Source of the DNA: an uncultured Faecalibacterium sp.
GTDB taxonomy: Bacteria > Bacillota > Clostridia > Oscillospirales > Ruminococcaceae
Assembly: GCA_904394215.1 (NCBI GenBank)
Contig: CAJFNF010000013.1
Location: 1 to 44,731 of the forward strand
Direction of reading: 5' to 3'
Length of the DNA: 44,731 bases
Both the position numbers and the translations under genes were made by a program. How positions within the stretch are numbered: the first letter of the stretch is position 1; every line of letters starts with the position of its first letter. Below, in pieces: positions 34,830 through 42,380 of the stretch. The notes beneath the pieces were generated by a model. That model searched no databases. It had not been told where the DNA came from and worked only from the letters and a program-made list of their open reading frames with translations.

Positions 34830-36032
34830 ATGCAATGCAGGGACCGCATCCATCAGGCCTTGTCTTTTCTGAGCTTTGCCTTTTACCCCAAAACCACCCT
34901 GATTGCCTGCACGGTTTTTTCCTGGATCATCATTGTGATTCTGGGCGCAGCCATGACCGTGATTCCCAGGGGATCCGGTTTCTATGATCTGGTCTTTGCC
35001 CTGACCACCGGCGCCGTGGGGTCCTCCATTGTCTCGCTGGTGGTGGAGCTGTCCAGCAATTACAAGCACAACAAGCTGGCATTTCACCAGCTGCGGGATT
35101 ACTACAACACCGTCCTGGACCACGAGCTCTACAAGCAGGTGCTGATGCAGCAGACCCCCAGCCAGCGCGCCGAGAAGAAGGCCCGCGAGGAATTTGAAGC
35201 TGCCGGCGGGGTCGAGGATTCCAGCCCATACGACCAGCCCCAGGACATCATCCAGATTACCTGGGAACGATTGCCCTCCCTGATGCCTGTTTTCAAGGCC
35301 ACCCTCCAGGATCAAAAAGAATTTCTCAGCGACGGGGAAATCGACGAGCTGGAATCCATCGTCTCGGAATACAAACAGATCCACGACATCCTCTCAAGGC
35401 ATCTGATGCGCAGCCCCCTGCTGTATGATGCACTGAACCACCCGGATGAAGGCTATTTGCAATCCCTCTACCCTGCAGATGTGCTGCAGAATATGCCGGA
35501 CTGGGTCAGGCACCACCTGGCCAGTACCGAAAGCCAAAAGGCATGCAGCCGCTATGTGGAGGCCATCCTCTCGGATGGGTTTCTGCTGGCAGCCTTCACA
35601 AAGGACCTGGATATTTCGCAGAAAGGTTTGGTCGACAACCGGCAGGAACTGGACCGCCGGGAAGAGGAACAGGAGGCCCAGCCGGCAGAGGACTGGGATG
35701 AAGACGATTTTGACAGCCAGGATTTCCTGGAACCGGAGGACGAAGAGGCCTTCCGGGCCCAGGTGGAACAGACCAACCGGGAACTGAACCAGCAAAGCAG
35801 GCCCTTTGTCAGCTGGCTCATCAGCGACTGCTGCCAGTGCATCGCCCGGAGCATCGACATCCTGGAAAAGTACATTGCCCAAAAGCCCTATTACGGCCTC
35901 ATGATCCGGCACACCCAGAATGTCGCCCGGGAACCGCTTTCCGGCATCTTTGCACAGACAGCCTACCGGTTCGAGAAAAAGCGGCTGGACAAAAAGCTGG
36001 CACGACAGAAGGGCTCCGCGCCCCGGCAGTGA
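34830..36032 (+). CDS. Unknown membrane protein with long acidic cytoplasmic tail
   Basis: A 400-residue protein I do not recognise. Two TM helices near the N-terminus (TLIACTVFSWIIIVILGA, about residues 23-45, and a weaker one about 53-72) are followed by a long soluble, mostly helical part. A strongly acidic stretch lies near residues 275-315 (REEEQEAQPAEDWDEDDFD). The tail ends basic (RFEKKRLDKKLARQ). There is no kinase, GGDEF or peptidase motif. The ATG at 34830 has GGAGG upstream; the longer frame has no start signal. It is a single-gene unit lying between EPS2 and FMN lipoprotein B, with its own promoter and terminator. Confidence 0.78.
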   Translation: MQCRDRIHQALSFLSFAFYPKTTLIACTVFSWIIIVILGAAMTVIPRGSGFYDLVFALTTGAVGSSIVSLVVELSSNYKHNKLAFHQLRDYYNTVLDHELYKQVLMQQTPSQRAEKKAREEFEAAGGVEDSSPYDQPQDIIQITWERLPSLMPVFKATLQDQKEFLSDGEIDELESIVSEYKQIHDILSRHLMRSPLLYDALNHPDEGYLQSLYPADVLQNMPDWVRHHLASTESQKACSRYVEAILSDGFLLAAFTKDLDISQKGLVDNRQELDRREEEQEAQPAEDWDEDDFDSQDFLEPEDEEAFRAQVEQTNRELNQQSRPFVSWLISDCCQCIARSIDILEKYIAQKPYYGLMIRHTQNVAREPLSGIFAQTAYRFEKKRLDKKLARQKGSAPRQ

Positions 36033-36063
36033 CGCCGGGCAGCTGCAGGCAACGTGCACACAG

Positions 36064-36107
36064 ACAAAAAGAGGCAGGCCCCTTTGCAGGAGCCTGCCTC
36101 TTTTTGT
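36064..36107. terminator. Bidirectional terminator
   Basis: ACAAAAAGAGGCAGGC / GCCTGCCTCTTTTTGT, a 16-bp stem with 12-base loop, serves the plus-strand membrane-protein gene and the convergent FMN lipoprotein B gene. Confidence 0.9.
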
Positions 36108-36133
36108 GTTCGGCTGCGCGGGTGCGGCCGTTT

Positions 36134-37366
36134 TTAGTTCATCTCGACGTACTCGCCGTTCTGGATGCGGTCGTACAGGGTCTTCAGCATATCCAGATAG
36201 GTGCAGCCCTCGGAAATGGTGGCGCCGGACACGGCATCCGGGGTCTGCCAATAGCCGTCCTCGTTCTGGGACAGGCCGCCGTCAGCGTAGTAGCCGTAGC
36301 TGAAGTTGGTCTCCACAGCGAAATCCTTCAGCAGCTGGATGTTGCCGGGGAAGGTGATGGGGCTGGACCAGAAGTCCACGCCATGGCCGCTGTTCTCCTT
36401 GGTCTTGACCTCGCAGACCTGGGCCACATTGGCGGCGTCCTCAGAGGTGGCCACCTCGGGGGTGGTCAGCAGGTAGGCGGGCTGATCGGCCGTGGCCTCC
36501 ACGTACCACTTGCCGCCCTCTTCGGTGGAGCAGTAGTCGAACAGGGTCACATTCTGGCCGTCGATGTCGGCAGTGTACACCACAGCCACATCGCTGCCGG
36601 GGGTGCTGCCGGCCTCGCCGGTCCACACCACATCACCGATCTGGATGTACTTGGCGTAATCAGCCTCCACTGCGTCGCCGTACTCGGTGGCGGGGATGGA
36701 CAGGTGCACCACATTGTCGCCCAGGGCTGCCAGGACGTCGGCGTCCTGGACGCAGGCCCAGCCGCTGGTGGCGCCGGTGTCCATGAAGGGGGTCACAGGC
36801 TCGGTGAAACGGATGGCGTAGCACTCGTCATTGTCCAGGTCCCAGTACAGGGTGGCACCGATGACAGCGTCCTGGTCGGAATCAGGGGACTTGGTGTACA
36901 TGCCGTAGGTGCTGGCGCTGACAATCTTGCGGTCAGAGGGGATCTCCACAGACTCGTCGCCGGTGGGCCACTCGGTGGTCTCTGCGTCAGCTTCCTCGAA
37001 GGGATGGCCCTCGGGGTCCATGGCGTTCTGAACGGCTGCAATGCAGCCCTCGGTGGTATAGGTGGCGCCCGAAACGCCGTCCACCTCAGCGCTGCCTGCA
37101 TCCACCATCTGCTGGGCGATGGTCTCCAGCGCTGCACCGCCCACATCGGGGGTCTCGTCGGGGCCGTCGAAGGTCACGCCGGTGATGGTGTCGCCGTCCA
37201 CCGTCACAGTGGCGGTGATGACGCCGCCGAAGCCCTGGCCCTTGCCGGTGAGGGTCTCCCCTGCAGCTGCCGAAGAGGCAGGCTCAGAAGCGCTGGAAGA
37301 GCTGCCGCAGGCAGCCAGGCTGCAGACCATGCAGCCTGCCAGCGCGAGAGAAATCAACTTTTTCAT
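36134..37366 (-). CDS. FMN-binding lipoprotein B with two flavinylation motifs
   Basis: A 410-residue surface lipoprotein. The lipobox is SLAAC (Cys20), followed by a short Ser/Ala linker. The first FMN-binding domain (about 37-115) is closely similar to lipoprotein A, including the shared VTFDGPDETPDVGGAALET, and has the ApbE site DGVSGAT at 96-102 (Thr102). A novel-looking middle region (about 140-320) has no motif I recognise. A second ApbE-type motif, DAVSGAT at 377-383 (Thr383), lies near the C-terminus. Two flavins on one lipoprotein is the arrangement of PplA in Listeria extracellular electron transfer. GGAG precedes the ATG at 37366. The promoter and operator lie at 37395-37452, divergent from TetR B. 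Confidence 0.87.
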   Translation of the reverse strand: MKKLISLALAGCMVCSLAACGSSSSASEPASSAAAGETLTGKGQGFGGVITATVTVDGDTITGVTFDGPDETPDVGGAALETIAQQMVDAGSAEVDGVSGATYTTEGCIAAVQNAMDPEGHPFEEADAETTEWPTGDESVEIPSDRKIVSASTYGMYTKSPDSDQDAVIGATLYWDLDNDECYAIRFTEPVTPFMDTGATSGWACVQDADVLAALGDNVVHLSIPATEYGDAVEADYAKYIQIGDVVWTGEAGSTPGSDVAVVYTADIDGQNVTLFDYCSTEEGGKWYVEATADQPAYLLTTPEVATSEDAANVAQVCEVKTKENSGHGVDFWSSPITFPGNIQLLKDFAVETNFSYGYYADGGLSQNEDGYWQTPDAVSGATISEGCTYLDMLKTLYDRIQNGEYVEMN

Positions 37367-37394
37367 GATTCACAATCTCCTTTGATATGCGCCT

Positions 37395-37413
37395 TTTAGG
37401 ACATTGTCCTAAA
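37395..37413. promoter_or_regulatory. Operator-like palindrome B (TetR site candidate)
   Basis: TTTAGGACATTGTCCTAAA is a perfect 9-1-9 palindrome, centred 20 bases downstream of the lipoprotein B -10 box. It shares TAGnACATTGTnCTA with palindrome A at 25918-25932, at the same distance from the promoter. It is the best candidate operator for TetR B and possibly for both TetR paralogs. Confidence 0.78.
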
Positions 37414-37423
37414 CTTCGTCAAT

Positions 37424-37452
37424 ATTATAACAGCTTGCCCCTGAAATTGCAA
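37424..37452 (-). promoter_or_regulatory. Sigma-A promoter of lipoprotein B
   Basis: Minus strand TTGCAA (37447-37452) and consensus TATAAT (37424-37429) are exactly 17 bases apart, with TGT before the -10. Initiation is expected near 37417, at the edge of palindrome B. Confidence 0.8.
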
Positions 37453-37479
37453 GGGCAACTTCCGCCCCGGCGCAAATGG

Positions 37480-37488
37480 TGCTATACT
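37480..37488 (+). promoter_or_regulatory. Extended -10 promoter of TetR B
   Basis: TGCTATACT with -10 TATACT at 37483-37488 and a poor -35. It is back-to-back with the lipoprotein B promoter, about 75 bases upstream of the TetR B start. The operator lies on the lipoprotein side, not over this promoter. Confidence 0.55.
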
Positions 37489-37560
37489 GATGGATAAGAC
37501 GACTTTTGCAGCGCCGGCAAAAGCCCTGCTCTCTTCCACTGGATCGAAGGAGGCTTCCCC

Positions 37561-38193
37561 ATGGTTCCATCCACCCGGACACAGATTTTAGCTGCCGCCG
37601 ACAGACTCTTCAGCGAAAAAGGCTATCACAATGTTTCCATGCGCGCCATTGCCGCCGAGCTGGGGATCAGTGTCGGAAACCTGAACTATTATTTTCCCCG
37701 CAAGGCCGATCTGGCCAACGCCCTGCTGGAAGCCCAGATGCAGCAGATCACCCTTCCCATTCAGCCGGGCCTGGACGCCCTGGACCAGTACCTGCGGCGG
37801 ATGCTGCTGTCCCTGTTCGACCACACCCGGCTGTTCAGCGACCCCCTGGTGTTCCTGAGCATCCCCGAGCTGACCGACGGCCACCGGGCCCGGATCGGGC
37901 GGCTCCGGCAAAACCTTCTGGAGATGCTCCGGGCCCAGGTGGACGGCGGGTTCCTCAGCGCCGGTTCCAGCCCGGCTTTTTCTCTGGAGGATCTGACCGA
38001 TCTCCTGATGTACAGCCATCTGGGCTGGCAGCAGCAGCTGATGCTGTTTCCCCAGCCGCCCCGGGAGGCCATCGAGTCGGCCATGCACCTGCAGTGGGCC
38101 GCCCTGGAACCCTGGCTCACCCCCAAAGGGCAGGAAAGCCTGGCCCGGCTGCGCCAGGGGGCACCCCTTGCCGCCTCCGCCCCGGCGCAGTAA
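37561..38193 (+). CDS. TetR family regulator B
   Basis: A 210-residue TetR-type regulator, paralog of TetR A. Its HTH reads MRAIAAELGISVGNLNYYFP (about residues 27-46), against MRSISDAMGISVGNLTYHFP in TetR A; the flanking FPRKADLANALLE is nearly the same in both. The C-terminal domain is also alignable along its length, with DALDQYLRRMLLSL, DLTDLLMYSHLGWQQQ and a final LQWAALEPWLTP. AAGGAGG precedes the ATG. It is divergent from FMN lipoprotein B, the classical layout for a local repressor. Regulation by a redox or small-molecule ligand is an inference. Confidence 0.9.
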   Translation: MVPSTRTQILAAADRLFSEKGYHNVSMRAIAAELGISVGNLNYYFPRKADLANALLEAQMQQITLPIQPGLDALDQYLRRMLLSLFDHTRLFSDPLVFLSIPELTDGHRARIGRLRQNLLEMLRAQVDGGFLSAGSSPAFSLEDLTDLLMYSHLGWQQQLMLFPQPPREAIESAMHLQWAALEPWLTPKGQESLARLRQGAPLAASAPAQ

Positions 38194-38358
38194 GGCGCTT
38201 GTGCCGCATCCTGCACCAGGGACTCTTGGATGGATGGGCGCCGCAGCGCACCAAACAAACCCCAGCCGATACAGCTGCGTGCCGGCCGAGTGTTTGGATT
38301 CAACTTCAAGACATCCTCCCATTTTCCCTTGCCCTGCGCCCCATCGGCGGCCCCATTC

Positions 38359-38399
38359 GAGTTGTGCACAAAATCGACAGATTTTTTTATGCACAACTC
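38359..38399. repeat. 10-bp perfect inverted repeat upstream of the bgl operon
   Basis: GAGTTGTGCA (38359-38368) and TGCACAACTC (38390-38399) flank a 21-base centre that can itself pair (AAAATC with GATTTT). It lies 30 bases upstream of the bgl -35 and 165 bases after TetR B. It could be a TetR B terminator (an internal T-run is present) or a regulator site for the bgl promoter. Confidence 0.55.
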
Positions 38400-38428
38400 C
38401 AAAAAGTGTTTTTTGCAACAAATCCGTA

Positions 38429-38457
38429 TTGACAAGATGTAAATTTTTCACTATTCT
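38429..38457 (+). promoter_or_regulatory. Sigma-A promoter of the beta-glucoside operon
   Basis: Consensus TTGACA (38429-38434) and TATTCT (38452-38457) are 17 bases apart in AT-rich DNA. It yields a leader of about 210 bases that contains the RAT-like element and a hairpin. Confidence 0.8.
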
Positions 38458-38474
38458 TGTATCACAAGAAACAA

Positions 38475-38503
38475 GGAAGGCAACTACGAAAGTAGGCTTA
38501 ACC
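38475..38503 (+). promoter_or_regulatory. RAT-like antiterminator element (BglG/LicT target)
   Basis: This 29-base segment starts with GGAAGGCAACTAC, has a GAAA loop, and ends GTAGGCTTAACC. Length and spacing match RAT sequences bound by LicT/BglG, of the form GGAnnGnnACTnC...GnAGGCnnAACC. A bound dimer would stabilise it and stop formation of a downstream terminator. Confidence 0.65.
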
Positions 38504-38523
38504 ACGGTCTTGCAGAACAGGAT

Positions 38524-38550
38524 ACCAGCTTTTTTAAAAGCTGGTCTATT
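38524..38550 (+). terminator. Attenuator hairpin in the bgl leader
   Basis: ACCAGCTTTT / AAAAGCTGGT (38524-38533 with 38536-38545) follows the RAT element by 20 bases; the tail CTATTGGTTTTG is only moderately T-rich. A second weak GC-rich hairpin lies at about 38563-38612. One of them is expected to be the regulated terminator. Confidence 0.5.
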
Positions 38551-38671
38551 GGTTTTGCTGGGTGGGGAGCCTGCTTTTTTTCTGTTTAAAGCCAGGTCTC
38601 CCGCAAAAGGAAGGGGGCCGCATGAGAAACAGAATCCTGCATCTGATTTCAGCGCAAAGGAGGTGGATACC

Positions 38672-39532
38672 ATGGTAATCACACGCATTTACAACAACAG
38701 CTGTGCTTCTGTCACCGACGACAAGGGGCAGGATATGATCGTCACCGGGCGGGGCGTGGTCTTCGGCAAAAAAGCCGGGGACATCCTGGACGAAGCTCTG
38801 GTGGAAAAGCGGTACCGGCTCAGCGACCCGGGCCTGAGCAGCCGTCTGGGCACCATTCTCAGCAGCATCAGCCAGGCAGATGTCTATCTCTCCATTTCAG
38901 AAGAGATCCTCTCGATGATCCGTTCCCAGGGCTACCCCGTCAAGGAAAGCCTGCTGTTGACCCTCACCGACCATATTTCCACTTCCCTGGAGCGGGAGCA
39001 GACCGGTGTCGTGCTGGCCAACCCTCTGCTGTCGGACATCCGGCAGCTGTATCACAAACAATACCAGCTGGCCCGGCAGGCTGCGCAAATCATCGCGCAG
39101 CGCACCGGCATCACTGTTTCCCCTGACGAAATCGGCTTTATCACCCTGCATATTGTTACCGCCTCCACCGACGGGCGCTTCGACGACCTGCTGGAGATCA
39201 CCCACATCATCCAGAAGATCCTCACCGTCATCGAGTCCACTTTTAAGGTGCATCTGAACGAGAACTCCCTGCGGTATGAGCGTTTCATCCGCCACCTGCA
39301 GTTTTTTGCACGCCGGATCCTGGACCCCGCCAGTGAGCAGGAAACCAATCTTCTGATGTACAACATGGGCCGGCTGGAATTCCCTGACGCCTTCCTCTGC
39401 GTCAAGGACATTGCCCGGATGATTGAGCGCGACTATCACCGCAAAGTATCGGATGCAGAACAGGGATATCTGATCTACCACATCATGAACGTGATCCTCG
39501 AGACCCGGGAGAAAAAGCCGGATCAGGAATGA
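38672..39532 (+). CDS. BglG/LicT family transcriptional antiterminator
   Basis: A 286-residue RNA-binding antiterminator. The N-terminal CAT-RBD domain (residues 1-55; VITRIYNNSCASV, then GRGVVFGKKAGD) is followed by two PTS regulation domains. PRD1 histidines lie in LTDHIS and ITLHIV, and PRD2 histidines in FIRHLQFF and LIYHIMNV; these are the phosphorylation sites read by PTS EII and HPr. In the presence of substrate it should bind the RAT element in its own leader and allow transcription of the PTS, glucosidase and YczE genes. AAAGGAGG precedes the ATG at 38672; the longer open frame upstream spans the promoter and is not coding. Confidence 0.93.
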   Translation: MVITRIYNNSCASVTDDKGQDMIVTGRGVVFGKKAGDILDEALVEKRYRLSDPGLSSRLGTILSSISQADVYLSISEEILSMIRSQGYPVKESLLLTLTDHISTSLEREQTGVVLANPLLSDIRQLYHKQYQLARQAAQIIAQRTGITVSPDEIGFITLHIVTASTDGRFDDLLEITHIIQKILTVIESTFKVHLNENSLRYERFIRHLQFFARRILDPASEQETNLLMYNMGRLEFPDAFLCVKDIARMIERDYHRKVSDAEQGYLIYHIMNVILETREKKPDQE

Positions 39533-39563
39533 CCGGTCCCCCCTCGAGCAGAAAGGAGAAACC

Positions 39564-40904
39564 ATGGACATCAAAAACAGCGCGTCGCAGATTGTGCAGT
39601 ATGTCGGCGGCGTCGATAACATTCAGAGTCTGACCCACTGCGCCACCCGCCTTCGCTTTGTGGTGAAGGATGAAGCCAAAGTGGATATGGATCATCTGGG
39701 CAGCGTTGAGGGCGTCCTCACCGCCCAAAACAAGGGCGGCCAGACCCAGGTGGTCATCGGCGCCAAGGTGGAAGCCTTCTACAAGGAAATCACCTCTTCC
39801 TACAAGATTGCCGCCGGGGGCGAAGTGGAAGACGACGGCTCCCCCAAGAAAAAGCAGAACCCCATCAACGCCCTGGCTGAGACCATTGCCAGCATGTTCA
39901 CCCCCATCCTGCCCGCCCTGGTGGGCTGCGGCATGATCCAGTGCGTGCTCAACATCGCTTCCGCCCTGGGCCTGGATTCGTCCAGCGGCACCTATACGGT
40001 TCTGAACATGATGGGCCAGCTGATCTTCTACTTCCTGCCCTTTATGCTGGCCGTCACCGCCGCCGAGAAGTTCAAGACCAACCGCGCTCTGGCCATGCTG
40101 CTGGCCGGCGGCTACATCTACTTTACCGTCAACTTCGCCGATGTCAGCCTTGACTTTTTGGGCATCCCCCTGCGGACCGTTACTTACACCAGCACCGTCA
40201 TCCCCATCATCCTGTCGGTTTTCGTGCTGAAGTACGTCTATGACATCGTCAACCGGATCATCCCCGAGATGCTGCGGGTGGTTCTGGTGCCCATGGTGAC
40301 CCTGTTCATCATGATCCCCCTGGAACTGGCCCTGCTGGGCCCCATCGGCGCTTACATCGGCTCCTACCTGGCCAACGCCATCGCATGGCTGTTCTCGGTC
40401 AGCGGCCTGATCGCCGGCGCTCTGCTGGGCTTCTTCCGGCCCATCCTGGTTATGTTCGGCATGCACTATTCCATCATGCCCATCCAGGTCCAGCAGGTGG
40501 CTGAAACCGGCATGACCGCCATGCTCTGCAGCGCCATCTGCGCCAACATTGCCCAGAGCGGCGCCGCCCTCGGCGTTGCCATCCGCACCCGCAGCAAGAC
40601 CATGCGCACCGCTGCTCTGTCGGCCTGTGTCACTGCATTCTTCGGCATCACTGAGCCCGCCATCTACGGTATCACCCTGCGGTACAAAAAGCCCTTCTTC
40701 TGCGCCTGCGCTGCTGCTGCCATCACCTCCGGTATCCTGGGCCTGCTGAACGGCTATGCCACCGCCATCGCCCTGCCCGGCATCCTGTCCCTGCCTGTCT
40801 TCAACAGCGAAGCCGGCTTTGTCTGGGTGCCCGTGATGGTCCTGGCTTCCTTTGTGCTGGCCGCCATCTTTACCTGCGTGGTGGGCATCGACGAAAAAGA
40901 GTAA
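39564..40904 (+). CDS. PTS beta-glucoside transporter EIIBC (no EIIA)
   Basis: A 446-residue membrane permease that imports and phosphorylates a beta-glucoside such as cellobiose, arbutin or salicin. The EIIB domain (residues 1-85) carries the phosphorylated Cys in LTHCATRLRF (Cys26). The EIIC part starts near residue 100 (NALAETIASMFTPILPALVG) and includes GITEPAIYGITLRYKKPF, the substrate-region signature. BglF-type proteins usually carry a C-terminal EIIA; this one ends just after the last helix (GIDEKE), so EIIA must come from elsewhere in the genome. AAAGGAG precedes the ATG. The gap to the antiterminator gene is 31 bases. Confidence 0.93.
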   Translation: MDIKNSASQIVQYVGGVDNIQSLTHCATRLRFVVKDEAKVDMDHLGSVEGVLTAQNKGGQTQVVIGAKVEAFYKEITSSYKIAAGGEVEDDGSPKKKQNPINALAETIASMFTPILPALVGCGMIQCVLNIASALGLDSSSGTYTVLNMMGQLIFYFLPFMLAVTAAEKFKTNRALAMLLAGGYIYFTVNFADVSLDFLGIPLRTVTYTSTVIPIILSVFVLKYVYDIVNRIIPEMLRVVLVPMVTLFIMIPLELALLGPIGAYIGSYLANAIAWLFSVSGLIAGALLGFFRPILVMFGMHYSIMPIQVQQVAETGMTAMLCSAICANIAQSGAALGVAIRTRSKTMRTAALSACVTAFFGITEPAIYGITLRYKKPFFCACAAAAITSGILGLLNGYATAIALPGILSLPVFNSEAGFVWVPVMVLASFVLAAIFTCVVGIDEKE

Positions 40905-40925
40905 TTGAAATCGAGGTAATCAACC

Positions 40926-42380
40926 ATGAGCAAAACCTTTCCCTCCCATTTTCTCTGGGGCGGTGCGCTGGCCGGCTGCCAGGCTGAAGGAGCCTGGCTG
41001 GAGGACGGCAAGACCATGACCATCCCCGAAGTGATGAAATTCGGCAAGGTGGACCACAAGGTCACCCGCCAGATGAAGATCACCATGGAGACCATCGCCG
41101 AAGCCGAGGCCGACCCCGACACCGTGAAATACCCCAAGCGCCGGGGCATTGACTTTTACCACACTTACAAACAGGACCTGGCCCTTCTGGCCGGGATGGG
41201 TTTGAAGTGCTTCCGGTACTCCTTTTCCTGGGCCCGGGTCTTCCCCCAGGGGGATCAGCCTGAACCCAACGAAAAGGCCCTGGCCTTTTACGATGACCTG
41301 ATCGACACCATCCGCAGCTACGGGATGGAGCCTCTGATGACCATCAGCCATTTTGATTTTCCCATCTACCTGGTCAAAAAGTATGGCGGCTGGAGCGATC
41401 GGCGGCTGATCGACCTCTACGAGAAATACTGCCGGGTCCTGATGGAGCGGTACAAAGGGAAAGTGCGCTACTGGGTCACCTTCAACGAGATCAATATGAG
41501 CCTGAAGGCCGGCCCCAAAACCATGGGCGTGGTGGATCAGGGCCAGCCCAACTATGAGGAGATGCTGTTCCAGGCCCTGTACCACCAGTTTGTGGCGGCG
41601 GCCCGGGTCACCAAAATGGCACACCAGATTGATCCTGAAAACAAGATCGGCTGCATGGTGGCTTACTTCACCACCTATCCCTACACCTGCAAGCCGGAGG
41701 ACAGCCTGGCCGCCCAGTTCGATGACCGGATGAAGAACCTCTATTTCCTGGACAGCCTGAACGGCCGGCCCCTGCCCTACTATGCCCGGGCCTACTTTGA
41801 CCAAAAGGGCATCCATCTCCAGACCAGCGAGGCAGAGCTGGAGGAAATCCGCCAGAACCCCGCCGACTTTGTGGGCCTGAGCTACTACAACAGCATGGTC
41901 AGCGCCGGGGACACCTCCCAGCTGGAGCTGACCAACGGCAACGTGGCCAGCGCCTATAAGAACCCCTATCTGCCGGCCAATGCCTGGGGATGGCAGATCG
42001 ATCCCGTGGGCCTCCGCTACACCCTGAATCATCTGTACGACCGGTATAACAAGTCCCTGTTTATCCTGGAAAACAGCTCCGGATTCATGGACACCCTGGA
42101 GCCTGACGGCACCGTTCATGACCCCTATCGTGTGGACTTCCTGCGGGCACATATCCAGGCCATGATGAAGGCCGTCACCGAGGATGGCGTGGACGTGATC
42201 GGCTACACCATGTGGGGCCCCATCGACATCATTTCCTCCTCCACCAGCGAGATGACCAAGCGGTACGGCTTCATTTACGTGGACCAGGATGATTATGGCA
42301 ACGGCAGCAAAAAGCGGTACATCAAAGACAGCTACTACTGGTATCGGGATCTGATCGCCAGCAACGGGGCCAACCTGTGA
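40926..42380 (+). CDS. 6-phospho-beta-glucosidase, GH1
   Basis: A 484-residue glycoside hydrolase family 1 enzyme that cleaves the phosphorylated glucoside delivered by the PTS to glucose 6-phosphate and an aglycone or sugar. The acid/base Glu is in VTFNEIN (Glu188) and the nucleophile Glu in FILENSSG (Glu382). The GH1 N-terminal signature reads FPSHFLWGGALAGCQAEGAW. The usual nucleophile motif is TENG; here it is LENSSG, which is common in phospho-glucosidases. GAGG precedes the ATG. It overlaps the next gene as GTGA. Confidence 0.94.
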   Translation: MSKTFPSHFLWGGALAGCQAEGAWLEDGKTMTIPEVMKFGKVDHKVTRQMKITMETIAEAEADPDTVKYPKRRGIDFYHTYKQDLALLAGMGLKCFRYSFSWARVFPQGDQPEPNEKALAFYDDLIDTIRSYGMEPLMTISHFDFPIYLVKKYGGWSDRRLIDLYEKYCRVLMERYKGKVRYWVTFNEINMSLKAGPKTMGVVDQGQPNYEEMLFQALYHQFVAAARVTKMAHQIDPENKIGCMVAYFTTYPYTCKPEDSLAAQFDDRMKNLYFLDSLNGRPLPYYARAYFDQKGIHLQTSEAELEEIRQNPADFVGLSYYNSMVSAGDTSQLELTNGNVASAYKNPYLPANAWGWQIDPVGLRYTLNHLYDRYNKSLFILENSSGFMDTLEPDGTVHDPYRVDFLRAHIQAMMKAVTEDGVDVIGYTMWGPIDIISSSTSEMTKRYGFIYVDQDDYGNGSKKRYIKDSYYWYRDLIASNGANL

